In this document: positions 9,885-20,821 of the stretch, piece after piece | How positions within the stretch are numbered: position 1 is the stretch's first letter | Layout of the letters: the number at the start of each line of letters is the position of its first letter | Source: Diploptera punctata | Lineage: Eukaryota; Arthropoda; Insecta; Blattodea; Blaberidae | Length of the DNA: 64,000 nucleotides | Assembly: GCA_030220185.1 (NCBI GenBank) | Contig: JASPKZ010010203.1 | Span: forward strand, 1-64,000 | Direction of reading: 5' to 3' | The notes under the pieces: generated by a model | The model's input: the letters and a program-made list of their open reading frames with translations, nothing else | What the model was told of the DNA's origin: nothing | The model's database searches: none | Program-made: the position numbers and the translations under genes

Positions 9885-10560
9885 AGAAAAAATGTTTAAG
9901 GCATCATTATTTAATTTAAACTCGAACTCAGTAGAAATTAGAAATAACATCAAAGATTGCACAAAACACGTGTCTTGGATACGAGGGCACCAGGGAACTA
10001 TGGGAAATGAACGTGCTGATCAGGTAGCTAAATCCGCGCCATCTTCTTAGCTTCATCATTCATTTTTAAAGTGTTCAATATCCTAAGTTAAAAATAAACT
10101 GTTGGACTATATCATCTTAGCTAAATCCGCGGCATCTTCTTAGCTTCATTTATCATTTTCAGTGTCCAATATCCTACATTAAAAAGAAACTGTTGGTCTA
10201 TATGATCACTGATTGGAATGATCTTTGGATAAGGAGTGTAAATGGTTCTTTTACTAAAGACATTTTCATCCCTACAACACATTACAAGCTAAATATAAAA
10301 CATGTTATTCCAATTTTCATTTTAACACAATTTATGACTGGCCATGAAAAATTTGGAAGTTATTTTAGGAGATTTTAATATTAACTCAGACAGTAATCAC
10401 AATATTGTAAATGTCAAGAATGAATACAATCTGTAAAACATGTTTTATTTGATTGTCCTATATTCGAAAGACAACGATTCTGGTGAAACTTTTAAACATT
10501 GGTGAGGCTTCTTCCTCAATGTGTGAAGTGATTTTTAACAAAACAATTATTATAAACATT
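9885..10560 (+). pseudogene. Jockey/I-like LINE relic with RNase H
   Basis: Near 9931-10040 the translation CTKHVSWIRGHQGTMGNERA followed by DQVAK matches the C-terminal part of a LINE RNase H domain, including the GH and the final catalytic-type D in ERADQVAK. Further on, ILTQFMTGHEKFGSYFRRF (10310-10375) and VLFDCPIFERQR are typical of the region after RNase H in Jockey/I elements. The frame is broken by stops and by a 92-bp tandem duplication. It is the only RNase H seen in the window. Confidence 0.65.
10026..10207 (+). repeat. 92-bp tandem duplication inside the LINE relic
   Basis: Two copies of a unit beginning TAGCTAAATCCGCG (10026-10117 and 10119-10207) share roughly 90 percent of bases by eye. 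The duplication begins at the AAATC that encodes the last RNase H residues, so it arose inside the element. Confidence 0.8.
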
Positions 10561-10578
10561 ACATGAAATTCATAACGA

Positions 10579-10842
10579 TATGTAATATTTTTTCTAAGAC
10601 TCTTATAGATATTTTATATAATTCATAATACTTATTCAAAACCATAAGTCAATATTTCTGTTTTACAATATATAGTATAATATTGTTATAGTAAGCTATA
10701 ATCCCAACATATGTAATATTTTTTTCCAAGACTCTTATAGATATTTTATATAATTCATAAAACTTATTCAAAACCATAAGTCAATATTTCTGTTTTACAA
10801 TATATAGTATAATATTGTTATAGTAAGCTATAATCCCAACAT
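10579..10842 (+). repeat. About 132-bp tandem duplication
   Basis: A block starting ATGTAATATTTTTT and ending AAGCTATAATCCCAACAT is present twice in direct succession with only a few differences. It is AT-rich and non-coding. The second copy has an extra pair of pyrimidines in TTTTTTTCCAAG. Confidence 0.85.
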
Positions 10843-11063
10843 GCTTTAGTGACGAAATAGAGTTTGAAAATATTTGGAAATTCAATTATAATAAATAATG
10901 CATTTTATCGCTAGCGTTCCATACAACACAAATTTTGAGAAAAATCTATTTAAAAAATTGGCAAACTTTAGAAAAAAACGTTGCTATTGGTGACTAGTAG
11001 AATTAGTTGAGGATAATATTTTCTACTTGTTTCCAATAACATAATGTTTATTGTTCATCATCT

Positions 11064-11330
11064 GTGGTCCTACTGCCCTCTTTCTTTAGCCTTGACCTCC
11101 TTAAGAATTGCCGCCCAATCCTCTCTTTCCAAAGCTATCTGTCTCCATCCCTTAATTACAGTCTTCACAAGGTCATCCTGGATATAATCTAACAACTGAA
11201 ATTTGGGACTTCCAACTCTTCTTTTACCACTTGGTTTGGCATTTAATAATATTTTAGGAATTATATTATTGTCCATCCTAATGATATGGCCCAGCCACTC
11301 CAACCGTCTGATTTTATATTGGTAAAACTA
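11064..11330 (-). mobile_element. LINE 3' fragment
   Basis: The minus-strand frame at 11070-11303 reads MEWLGHIIRMDNN, then PSGKRRVGSPKFQLLDYIQD, then ALEREDWAAILKEVKA. This is the organisation of the extreme C-terminus of RTE/CR1-type polyproteins, from a family other than RTE-P. No catalytic domain remains. Confidence 0.65.
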
Positions 11331-11549
11331 TTTGAGTCCTTGTATGATTCTCGTAATTCGGAGTTGGTTCAGATTCTCCTAACTGCCTTATCATAGACCT
11401 TTTTATTGTTATTTCATAATTAATGTACAAAGTTCGTGGAATGTTTTCCTATTGCATTTCACCAGGAAATAAGTGATATCTTTTCAAAAAAAATTGAGTC
11501 TTATGGATCAGATATATAACCACGAAAAATAAGTTACAAATATATAATT

Positions 11550-12010
11550 CAACAGTGAGAAGTACTGTCACATATGGAGCTGAAGTTTGGAAATTCAATA
11601 AAAACTTAGAACAAAAACTTATGTCGATGGAAATGGATTTCTTGAGGAGAGCAGCAAGGTGTTAAAAATTAGACAAAATAAGAAATACTGTCATAAGAGA
11701 AAAAATGAATATTGGTTATTCAATAGTAGATTATATACGGTATAAGCAATTAAATTGGTATGGGCACGTACGACGAATGCAAGAAGAAAGATTACCCAGG
11801 AAAACATTGGAATGGCGTTTACCTGGAAGAAGGAGGAGAGGAAGACCCCGAAACTCGTGGATGCAGGAAATAAGAACTGGAATGAGAGCAAGAGGATTGG
11901 AGGACATGGATTGGATGCAGAGAGACGAGTGGAGAAGAAAAATAAACCTTTAGGCACAGAAAGATATGTAAACATTAAAATTATGTATATAAAAAACGTT
12001 TTCAAAAAAT
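11550..12010 (+). mobile_element. LINE 3' fragment
   Basis: Reading starts near 11566 with VTYGAEVWKFNKNLEQKLMS (end of the reverse transcriptase region), continues MDFLRRAARC, then QLNWYGHVRRMQEERLPRKT, then GRRRRGRPRNSWMQEI, ending at TAG near 11951. One stop interrupts it near 11660. Overlapping frames on both strands are shadows. The fragment at 32640-33615 appears to belong to the same or a close family. Confidence 0.7.
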
Positions 12011-12029
12011 ATATATAAATTACAGTTGA

Positions 12030-12520
12030 ATATTTCAACAAAGTTTCAACAAAATATTTCATTATCTTCTTTCACGAATTAAGTCTTTGCCAGTTCCGAT
12101 CTCATATATGTTCAGCCCAGCGATCATGTGGGATTGCTGAGAAAGATCCTTTTATGTGGTGGGTTTCCAGCCCGACGCATAATCCCCAACCTGGAGGACC
12201 AGAGGTTTTCTGTTGGAATCCCTTTCTCTTAGAAATTAGCCTTCGTCTTGGCTAACGAGAGTCCTCTTCCCGGATTTATTTTTTGAGTTCTCCTTCTCCT
12301 ACTTCCTTATCAATACCTTAGGGTAAAGTGATTTTTTGGGGCTTTTTATCAACAGTCATGTCTAGATCCATTGTATTCAGTAGAGCAGAGCCACCTCTAG
12401 CAGGATGTTGTTCTTCACGTACGGACAGTCTTGGTTATAGCTTCATCAGAGATAAAAGTCTTGCATATCTTCTTATTCTTTTCTTGCTTCATGAAATTAG
12501 GCCTTTTGACCTGTTTTAAC
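12030..12520. other. Unassigned sequence
   Basis: I recognise no element here. The 63-codon plus-strand frame at 12328-12519 has no motif. The text could be a decayed LINE in reverse orientation but I cannot support that. Confidence 0.3.
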
Positions 12521-12521
12521 A

Positions 12522-12780
12522 TTAAGTGGGATTTAATAAATATTCCCATCTAGTAAACGGGCGTCCAACACTTCTGTGTCCTTTTGGTTTGTACTTTAAT
12601 AACAGTTGGAGGATTCTATCTGTAGGCATTTTTCTAACATGTTCATACCAGTTGTTTCTCATGTTGTCAATTCTATTTGTTAAATAAAAAATATTTAAGT
12701 CGTTTCTAATATCTTCATTTATTTTTCTGTCCAAAATTGTCACACCTGCTACTGAACGTAAGAACTTCATTTCTGCAGTT
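12522..12780 (-). mobile_element. LINE 3' fragment, related to 53940-54365
   Basis: The minus-strand reading MKFLRSVAGVTILDRKINED, then NMRNNWYEHVRKM, then YKPKGHRSVGRPFTRWEYLL is a LINE polyprotein tail. The copy at 53940-54365 on the plus strand begins with the same peptide (MKFLRSVAGVTILDRK), so both come from one family. Confidence 0.7.
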
Positions 12781-12784
12781 CCTA

Positions 12785-13145
12785 TTTACATATCTCCTCC
12801 ACTTAACCCTGGGTTGGTGAGGACCAGTGTAGGGTCTACCCCTAACAAAGGTGCTACCTCTACCTTCCCCATAACCCCCATAATATTTTTAACATCAATT
12901 TACTTGAAAGGATGGATTGAATATTAATATAATCCTTAATAAAATGGTCAATTTTCTTTCTGATCGCTCACAAAGCATGTTCAGGAGCTGTTTCAGAAAA
13001 ACACATCAATATATTGTTGCAGAACTTCTTGTGTTCATGTTGTATTATCTGCATTTATATTCAAACTAAAAGAATATGTTCCTTTTGCATGTCACTGAAA
13101 CTTTTACAAATGGTTTTAACAGAGTTAAAATGAAGGAATGTTTAA
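12785..13145. other. Unassigned sequence
   Basis: A slightly GC-richer stretch near 12800-12890 gives way to AT-rich DNA. I see no coding or repeat signal. Confidence 0.3.
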
Positions 13146-13378
13146 CATTTTGTTTATTCTTGGATGTAGATTGTATTAAGATATAAAATGGCTCTCTCAG
13201 TTTTATATCAGCATAAGGTAATGTTTCACGTTTGAATCTCACTAAATCAATTGTAGTAAAACATTTTGTTTATTGTTGGATGTAGATTGTGTATGATATA
13301 ATATGGCTTTTTCATTTTTTAGTTACCAAAAAGGCCATTTCTTACTTTTGAATATCGCTAATTCAATTGTAGTGCAAT
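13146..13378 (+). repeat. About 118-bp diverged tandem duplication
   Basis: Two successive blocks begin AACATTTTGTTTATT and contain TTGGATGTAGATTGT, and each ends with AATCNCTAANTCAATTGTAGT. They differ more than the other tandem pairs in the window, so the duplication is older. Confidence 0.65.
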
Positions 13379-13381
13379 ATA

Positions 13382-13561
13382 CAGGATGGTGCATAAGTCT
13401 CCATACAGGTAACAGAATTGAATAAGATCTATTTTTAAAGAATGTGTTCGATGTGTTCCACGTCACACACCATGCGTAGGTTAATATAAATATATACAAT
13501 AGGCTGTAAATAAACGTAAATTAAAAGACAACATCTGTATGGAGACTTATGCGCCACCCTG
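13382..13561. mobile_element. 180-bp MITE with 28-bp TIRs and TA duplication
   Basis: The ends are inverted repeats: CAGGATGGTGCATAAGTCTC on the left, and CAGGGTGGCGCATAAGTCTC when the right end is read on the minus strand. TA dinucleotides flank both ends (13380-13381 and 13562-13563), as for Tc1/mariner-type insertions. There is no coding sequence, so mobility would need a transposase encoded elsewhere. Confidence 0.8.
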
Positions 13562-13814
13562 TAGGCCTATATAAAGTACGCGTTTTCTCCTAATATGTGT
13601 TGCAGAATGGAATTGCTTCTAAATGTTCAGATCATAGGCTATTTTGAAAATTGTTGTAGACAGTTTAACATGAGGAATTGTATATCACGTGAACTCTAAA
13701 CTTGGGGAACCGTGACTCACTGCTGTACTTGGCGAAACAATAGGTGAATTAGTACTATTACTGACTTAAAAATATCGACTCACTTTCTTTTACTGTAGAG
13801 GCATTTCAAATACA

Positions 13815-14035
13815 AATTTGTGCTTGAAAGAGAACTGTCAACCATTGCATGATGAAACATATATTTAAATTTCTTCCGGAGAAGCGTTGTGATTTACAAA
13901 GGCTGTGTCTAATACAGAACTGCCGTTTTTAACTGTAACGTACGGAAATCCAAACTAGAATCCAGCAATGTCAATTCATTGTACGGAGCTGATGAACTCC
14001 CTGCTTGAGTAACAGCGGAGTGAAGTGAGACGGGA
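13815..14035 (+). repeat. Dispersed repeat Q, copy 1
   Basis: The block TTTAAATTTCTTCCGGAGAA through ACTGCCGTTTTTAACTG recurs at 47225-47345 on the same strand and at 47930-48130 reversed, with a scrap near 15095-15160. It is non-coding and of unknown class. Confidence 0.6.
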
Positions 14036-14114
14036 CACGGCAATGACGGAAAGTAGTGAGGGTTATCCAATCTATCAATTCATGTATTGCATTACTTCTC
14101 TATATTACTACACT

Positions 14115-14698
14115 TAGTCAATAAAAACCCAAATCACCAAATTAAAAAGTTAAAAAAAAGTTAACGAGTTTCAATAGTGACGCTATCATTATCAAGACTT
14201 ATTCTTGACTTACTTACTTACGTATTTATTTGCTTACTTACTCACAGGCACTATCGAACCCGTAGGTTCATGGCCGCGCGGACATAAGCTCTCCACATAT
14301 CCCTATCCTGAGATAATGCTTTCCAATCATTCCCTGTATAACCTACTTCCCCCAAATCATAGTTAATATTATTCTCCCAACCTCATTATTGGTCTACCAA
14401 CTGGGCGTTTTCCCTCTGGCTTTCCTACAAGGAGCTTCCATGCAAGTCTTTCATTCCCCATACGTGCAACATGTCCTACCCATCGCAGTCTACGAGACTT
14501 AACTCTTCTTATTATATAAAGACCATGTAGTTCATTGTTATGTAGTCTTCTCCATTCACCTGTCTGTTCATCTCTCTTTGGTCCAAAAATCGTATTATTA
14601 TTATTGACTTAAAATTATTATTGATAGTGATAGCGTCGCTATTGAAAAACGTTAACTATTGTAACTTTTCAATTTGGTGACTTAGGTTTTATTGACTA
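14115..14698. mobile_element. Foldback MITE with about 95-bp arms, loop invaded by RTE-P
   Basis: The left arm (14115-14200) and right arm (14612-14698) are inverted copies: TAGTCAATAAAAACCCAAAT against the complement of GGTTTTATTGACTA, and AGTGACGCTATCATTATCAA against the complement of ATTGATAGTGATAGCGTC. Without the inserted RTE-P piece the element would be an about 190-bp near-perfect hairpin. No transposase is present and the class is undetermined. Confidence 0.75.
14213..14599 (-). mobile_element. RTE-P 3' fragment inside the foldback loop
   Basis: It holds the minus-strand RTE-P polyprotein tail and a tail of TAAG-like units. It is bounded by ATTCTTGACTTA (14201-14212) and ATTATTGACTTA (14600-14611), a 12-bp TSD with one mismatch made from foldback sequence. 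The RTE-P piece is therefore younger than the foldback. Confidence 0.8.
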
Positions 14699-14699
14699 A

Positions 14700-15030
14700 A
14701 TAACTAACTCACTAGCACTATCGAACCCGTAGGTTCATGGCCGCGCGAACATAAGCTCTCTATACATCCTATCCTGAGCTAATGTTTTCCAATAATTACC
14801 TTATAATCTACTTCCTCAAATCATAGTTAATGTTATTCTCCCACCTCATTCTTGGTCTACCAGCTGGGCGTTTTTCCTCTGGTTTTCCTACAAGAAGCTT
14901 CCATATACGTATTTCATTCCCCATTCGTGCAACATGTTCTGCCTATTGCAGTCTACGAGACTTAACGTTTTTATTATATCTGGTTTCCTATAAAGACCAT
15001 GTAGTTCACTGTATGTAATTTCATCACCAA
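14700..15030 (-). mobile_element. RTE-P 3' fragment
   Basis: This is a second minus-strand RTE-P terminus immediately beside the foldback. It shows the complement of GGTTCGATAGTGCTAGTGAG and of the GKP..GRPRMRW coding block, with several small deletions. The 62-codon plus-strand frame at 14830-15018 is antisense to it. Confidence 0.8.
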
Positions 15031-15404
15031 GAAGGTCCTATATATTAATTTGCTTACCTGTAGTGTAAATGAGAGATTTGGCGCTGGATTATAGTGCCCT
15101 GCGGTTAAAATGGTAGATATATTTCTGAGCAATGATTGACAGTTCCCGCGTTAGGAAGGAAGAATCCAGTTACCGTATTTTGTTTTATTAGTAACATCTC
15201 TCACTGCAGTTAATTTGTGTAATTAGTAAATTAATTCAGTTGGGGAATTAATCAAAATTTGAAGGCTGCAGCTTTACAACACGGTATTAGAGGATACTGC
15301 CTGTGGTCAGGCAGCGGACTGAGAATTTAGCCACGGGACTTAATTGGAAATTAACATTACTTTTACACGTCTGTTCAACTAATTAGAAACATGAACTGTT
15401 TATA
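15031..15404. other. Unassigned, with a repeat Q scrap
   Basis: About 65 bp near 15095-15160 resembles repeat Q in reverse orientation (GGTTAAAATGGTAGATA). The remainder shows no signal I recognise. Confidence 0.3.
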
Positions 15405-15686
15405 ATTAAACTAGCAGACCCGACTGACGTCTTGCCCGAACATTCAATTCTCGTGTCATGGTCGGACGATACAAATATGTTACTTCTTTACCAATAAACT
15501 CACTAATTAATAAGTTCGCAAGAAAACTCCTCACTGTCATCTGCTGTTGCTCAAAAAGCGTACATGATGACGCCATATTGTTGTCGCACGGAATTTGTAT
15601 ATAATACAGATGACTATATATCTGACATGGAAAAAAATCATATAACCCTATCGCAGCGCCACCTATCGGGTCCAATTGTGAATCTA
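15405..15686 (-). repeat. Repeat R1 copy A, distal part
   Basis: Read on the minus strand it matches R1 copy B downstream of 31560 (AGGTGGCACTACGATCGGG region and CGGCCATGACACGAGAATTG). It ends exactly at the TSD TTGTGAATCTA (15676-15686) and continues beyond the LINE-T insertion at 20343. Confidence 0.7.
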
Positions 15687-16057
15687 GTAGTAGTAGGACT
15701 TTATTAGACAAAAAGTAAGATATTTACAATATTATTTACAAATATGGGCCGCACGGGCAGTAAGCCGTACGTGCTGTTGACAGTCCGTTACAATAAAGTA
15801 ATAAATGGTACTAGTGTAAGGAAAAATAAACAACAAAAAAAGCAATAACATTACAATTACATAAAGAAAACACAATACTATTACAATTAAATAATAACAC
15901 AATAGCATAATACACTAAAAAAATTAACATTACAATGACATAAAGAAAACACAATAATATTACAATTAAAATAATAACACAATAGCATTATATACCAATT
16001 AATTTATATGTAATTGTTAAGAATTAATGGTATTGCATTTTGATAACATATATTTAT

Positions 16058-19000
16058 TCATGAATGAGTGTCCTTATTTTCCGCGTTTTTGTCCAGAAAT
16101 TTACCGAGGTTTATCCAATTTTCTGGATTTACCAATAACTCGTAGCATGCCAATCTTTCCCGATTTGAATTTAGAAATCTTTCCGGTAACAACTGACGTC
16201 TCCAATATTCTAAATCATTACATTTTCCTAATATATGTATCTCATCTTCAAAGTTCTCGCACATTGGACATATTCGCATATCGTGATCGTCGCTAATTTT
16301 TAGAAATTTCCATGCCCCTAGCCTAAACCAAGCAAGCCCTGATCTCTCCTTAAATCCTAGGTTAAGTATATACGATTATTTTCCCCAGACGTGTTTTAGG
16401 TCTCTTTGTAAACACAGTGAGCGTTTTCCTGTACATTCGGCGAAAATATCTTGTTGGTTTATATCTAAGTACCTCATCTTCATTTTTCTCCACACGTTCT
16501 TGCGATTTTCAGTCCCTTTTTCCCATATCCAACCCATCCCAATCTTTTGGAGTTCTCTCCTAACCTCGTCTGCCCAAAATTTAACATCTATGTTTCTAAT
16601 TTGGTGGTCGTAACAAATTGCTCTAAGCATTGTTTGTACACCTTGGATAACTCGCAACCAATATTTGAGTACACGAATTTTACAGTTTATGTCGTCCTGG
16701 AATGACCCGAATTCATATAAAATTCCACAGTTAGAAACGGCCTTACTAAGTCCTGTAATATATTTTAGAAAATGCGTACATACCTTATTTAGTACTTCCG
16801 TTCTTTGGAAACCCCAAATCTCACTACCATAGTGCATTACTGGCATGACCATCGCTCCATACATTTTTTCTAATGAGCTGACGGAATATCAGGCACTCGA
16901 CCCAGAATACCGAGTACACTGTTAAGTTGTCCCCTCCCTTTAAATAATGCTATATCAATATGTTTGTTCCAATTCCCGTTCATTTTCAACGTCGTACCAA
17001 GATATCCAAAATGTTTCACGTTTGAAGTACTTGATCTTTGTATTTCTATTCCTCTGCTCTACCGTAAACCGTCCCATTTTTAAAGGTCATTGCTTTTGCC
17101 TTACTAACATTTACAGTCAATCCCCAATTCATACAGTATATTCCAGTAGGTCAAGACCTCTTTCCAATCCCTTGATTGTCTTGGAACAGATAATTAAATC
17201 ATCTGCATACAACAGGACTGGGACTTTAACATTTCTTATCTCCGGAGCCTCAATTTCTCCTTCTAGCATTACGTCTACAATATCATCAACGAATATATTA
17301 AATAGCATTGGTGATAAAATTCAACCTTGTCTCACTCCCCGATTGGCTTCACTGCTCTCTGTAATGTACCCTTGGTCTACTTTTATACAAAATTTAACAT
17401 ATTTATAAATTGACATTAAAGCATGTATCATTTTATGAGACAATCCTTTCCGATTTAATTTTTCCCAAAGTGCGCTTCGGTCCACAGTATCAAATGCCAT
17501 CTTAAAATCAATGAATGCACAAAATAATTTACCCCCCTTCATTTTCAGATTGTCATCAATTAATGTTCTCAGAACAAATACGTTGTCCACCGTGGAGTAC
17601 CCTTCTCTAAAACCTGCCTGATATTTTGAGAGCCTATTGTTCTCTTTAGCCCATTGTCTTATTCGTTCGTAAAGTACTTTACAATATATTTTTCCGAACA
17701 CTGACAAGAGACAAATTCTCCTGTAACTTTCTGGTATCTGTGCCCCACCTTTCCCTTTGTAGAGCGGTTGGATGACTCCTGTCGCCCAGGCTTCCGGATA
17801 ATCTCCTCCATTAAAAAGTTTGTTAAACGCAGTTTTCAAAACGTCTAATAATTTATTGGATGATATATTTTTCAAGAATTCCCTGGTATTCCATCAATTC
17901 CAGTGCTTTACCATTCTTTAAACATTAATGGAAGAAATCACTTCATTTTCGAAATATCCTGATCCAGTAATTGAATATGAATTGGGTCAGGGATCTCAAC
18001 TATATTTCCTTGATTATATCTTAACTTCTCATTTCCCAGCACACTATCAAAGTAACTTCTCCATTCCCCGGGCGTTATTCTTGTCCGATTTATGGACTTT
18101 ACTTTGAGTTCCCTTATGGCTTTCCATATGTCCGCAATGTTCCCACTTTCAGTCGCGACTCTCATTTCTTCGGATTTCTTATTTTGTCATGCTAGTTTGT
18201 TTCTCCCAATAATTCTTTATATTCCTTTCTCTCTTGCGCATAATTTTTTCTGCTTTGATCTGTGCTTTCTTTTCTAAACTTTAAAAGACTACTTTCGACA
18301 AACTTCTTCTTCTTCTTTCTACATGCATTATTGTACCACCCTTTGTCCTTCTGGTTCATTGCGCATTTAACCTTGAATTTTCCCCCTGCTTTCTGAAAAG
18401 CTAAGTTTTAATAATTTCCTCCCCGCTAAGATCATTTAATTGCAGATCCTGTATTAGCGTTTCCAAACTCCTGATAAATTCTTCTCTCAGATCCTCGATC
18501 CACCTGAAACGTGTAATTGGCCGCAATATTGTTGCCACCTCATCATTAACTGTCTCACTAATACCTTTCATATTTAAAATAAGTTTGTTTGGGAAGTGGT
18601 GTGATTCGATTCTGGAAACTATACAGAAATTACTTAGGACTGGAATCATGTCTTGTGTGCATATTGAATAATCCATTACGCTACCTCCATTTTTATTAAT
18701 AAATGTCAGTTCTCCATTTTTATCTTCCCCATATTTCCCATTCAAAATTTAAAGTTCAAATGCATCGCAAAAAGCTAACAATTTGTTTCCTTCTGAATGT
18801 ATAATCTTATCTTTGCTTCTCCTACCCTCACCTCGTGTTTCACTATCATCTGATTTTATAGTGATATTTTCCTCCCCAATCCTACAGTTAAAGTCCCCTA
18901 AAATTATTATTCCCGCTTCCGGAAACCTATATTTTATTTCTGCCAACGAGTCAGAAAATTCAACGAAAAAAATTGGATTGGCATACCTGGAATTTAGTGG

Positions 19001-19330
19001 TTGGCGGTAAATAGATAACAGACACATTTCTGCTCTTCCTGTATGGTAATATATACAAATTGTCTCTTTTAAAGCAATATTTACCTTTTTAATATATGGG
19101 TCTAAATTAGCTTTATATAAAATGGCAACCTCGCCTGGATATCTACCTCTCTTCCCTCCAGTTTCATTACCCTTAAAATAACCTTTCATATTACATATAT
19201 TTGCGCATTCATTAGCTTTTAACCATGTTTTTCTAGAGCTAATATATCAAAGTCTCAATAAACTCTACACATCTGTCCATTGAAAGTTTTTGTTTTAACC
19301 CTTCGATATTCCATGAACCGACTGTCAACA
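16058..19330 (-). pseudogene. LINE-T ORF2: endonuclease, reverse transcriptase, zinc knuckle
   Basis: The decayed polyprotein is spread over several frames. The endonuclease begins near 19305 with SWNIEGLKQKLSMD and includes GDFNCRIGEE (within 18749-19189). The reverse transcriptase has RRICLLSVFGKIYCKVLYER, CAFIDFKMAFDTVDRSALW and GVRQG (17321-17875), and a YADD catalytic box encoded at 17198-17209. A downstream part (16376-16864) has VMPVMHYGSEIWG, and the zinc knuckle CPMCENFEDEIHILGKC lies in 16058-16279. The encoded enzyme would nick DNA and copy its own RNA into the cut. The catalytic boxes survive but at least five frame breaks make this copy non-functional. Several plus-strand frames here are antisense shadows. 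Confidence 0.85.
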
Positions 19331-19334
19331 AACC

Positions 19335-20257
19335 CTATTGTGTTCCCTTATCATTAGTCTTACCTGTATTTTTCGAACTTCCCCCTCTCAATAGTCCCTT
19401 TTCTGCGGGTAAATTCAGCAGTCTTAGTGATTTTCTTGTTTGAGGTCTTGTGTCCCCCGGTCGTTCACCTCTTAGAGGTGGGGTATTCTTTTTGCGTTCG
19501 GCTGTTTTCTGCTGAATGTTTATTGGATTCCTCGGAGTTAGTATCATAGTGCTCCCTCTCTCTTTCTCTCGTGTAGAATTTTCTCCCTCCTCTGCTGTAA
19601 GGAGACCACCTGCTGTTGAAGCGTCCCCTGTAGGTTTTGGGGACTCGCTGTCTATGACCTCTTCAAATTCATTTTCAGAGTTGTCCATATTTGTAGTTGT
19701 TCCCTGCTCCAGATTCGTCCATTTATAATCAATTTATTAAATTGCAGGATTGCATGGCAGCCCTGCCTCCTCGCCTCGAGCATGTGTCGCTTAAGAAAGT
19801 CCCTTTCGCGACGCACCTTCTCACTAAAGTCTTCGGCAATATTGATACCGGTCCCTTTAAGATATTTACTGTCTCTAAGGATCCAACATTTTATTTTGTA
19901 GTGTGTTAATTTGCATACAATCGGTCTCTTTCCACTATTCCAACGACCTACTCTGTGCGCTCTTTCAATATCACTGTCCACCAAATGAATCCCGACTTGC
20001 GCCACTACTCTTTTAACTATATATTCAGTTTCCTCCCAGCTCTCCCTGTCTTCTTCATGCACTCCATATATCACAATATTATTACGGCGACTCTGGTTTT
20101 CGAGATAGTCTAATTTAGATTCCAGCCATTTCAATCAGTCCTCCATCCGATGCATGTTCGTCTCAATATCACGAATTTTTTCACCCTCGTTGCACTTTTC
20201 AAACCCCTCTTTCACTTCAGTTGACAATGTTTCAATCAGCTTTCTAACTTCTTCCAT
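19335..20257 (-). pseudogene. LINE-T ORF1, L1-ORF1-like
   Basis: The start at 20257 gives an N-terminal heptad-rich stretch (EEVRKLIETLSTEVKEGFEK) typical of a coiled coil, then LESKLDYLENQSRRNNIVIY, and then DSDIERAHRVGRW, the signature of the RNA-recognition region of L1-type ORF1 proteins. A TGA at 20135-20137 interrupts the coiled coil, and a frameshift near 19690 shifts to a charged, proline-rich C-terminus ending near 19335. Such proteins coat the element RNA and act as chaperones. It precedes ORF2 by a few bases. Confidence 0.75.
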
Positions 20258-20342
20258 AATGCTTTGTCCCCTGCACACTTCAACCACTCTAACAAAAACA
20301 CGTCCGCTCTTCTCGACGGCCTCCTTGGAAAAAGAAAAAAAC

Positions 20343-20724
20343 TTGTGAATCTAAATCATCCAGGGACCACTTAAACACACAAAAAACATTTCATCAAAAT
20401 CGGTCCAGTCATTTAGGCAGTTTCTATTTCGGATTTCAGGAAACCTCCGCTACTAAATGTCTGATTTCGCTATTTTTTTTACACTACCTGCCTCGGTTTA
20501 TTTTAATAGGATGTACTCGGTTTCGGTTTGAAGCATCGAAATATGTGACCGGTAGAGCGATTTTTAAATTTTCAGTACCGGTGAACTCCTTCACCCAGTG
20601 GTTTTAGAGGGGCCACTTGTAAATCTAAACCATCGAGGGACCCAGTCAGACACACACACAAAAATTAATCAGAATTGGTCCAGTCGTTTAGGAGGAGTTC
20701 AGTGACAAACACACGTACAGAAGA

Positions 20725-20730
<6 letters not shown>
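20343..20730 (-). repeat. Repeat R1 copy A, proximal dimer part
   Basis: The minus strand shows two successive R1 units, each with ACGACTGGACCAATT-like and GGTCCCTSGATGGTTTAGAT-like blocks. They mirror the order in copy B at 31147-31560. The outer edge reads TTCTTCTGTACGTGTGTTTG and is bordered by (TA)n. Confidence 0.75.
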
Positions 20731-20761
<31 letters not shown>

Positions 20762-20781
20762 GTATGATAAGATAAGAAAAA

Positions 20782-20818
<37 letters not shown>
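20731..20818. repeat. (TA)n microsatellites
   Basis: Two long TA tracts are separated by about 30 bp of GATAAGATAAG-like sequence. They lie between R1 copy A and the next tRNA-like unit. Confidence 0.9.

Positions 20819-20819
<1 letters not shown>

Positions 20820-20821
<2 letters not shown>

Larger units (their letters stand above)
15687..20342 (-). mobile_element. LINE-T, near full-length non-LTR retrotransposon
   Basis: The element is 4.66 kb and is flanked by a perfect 11-bp TSD (TTGTGAATCTA at 15676-15686 and 20343-20353). In minus-strand order it has a short 5' leader, ORF1 with a coiled coil and an L1-ORF1-like RNA-binding region, ORF2 with APE endonuclease, reverse transcriptase and a C-terminal zinc knuckle, a 3' UTR with an internal about 80-bp repeat, and a terminus made of TAC units. 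Several stops and frameshifts break both ORFs. It sits inside R1 copy A and is the reference for the other LINE-T ends at 2354, 24831, 50506 and 57271. Confidence 0.88.

Noticed and set aside
16947..17408. 153-codon plus-strand ORF
   Set aside because: It is antisense to the LINE-T reverse transcriptase, including the YADD box.
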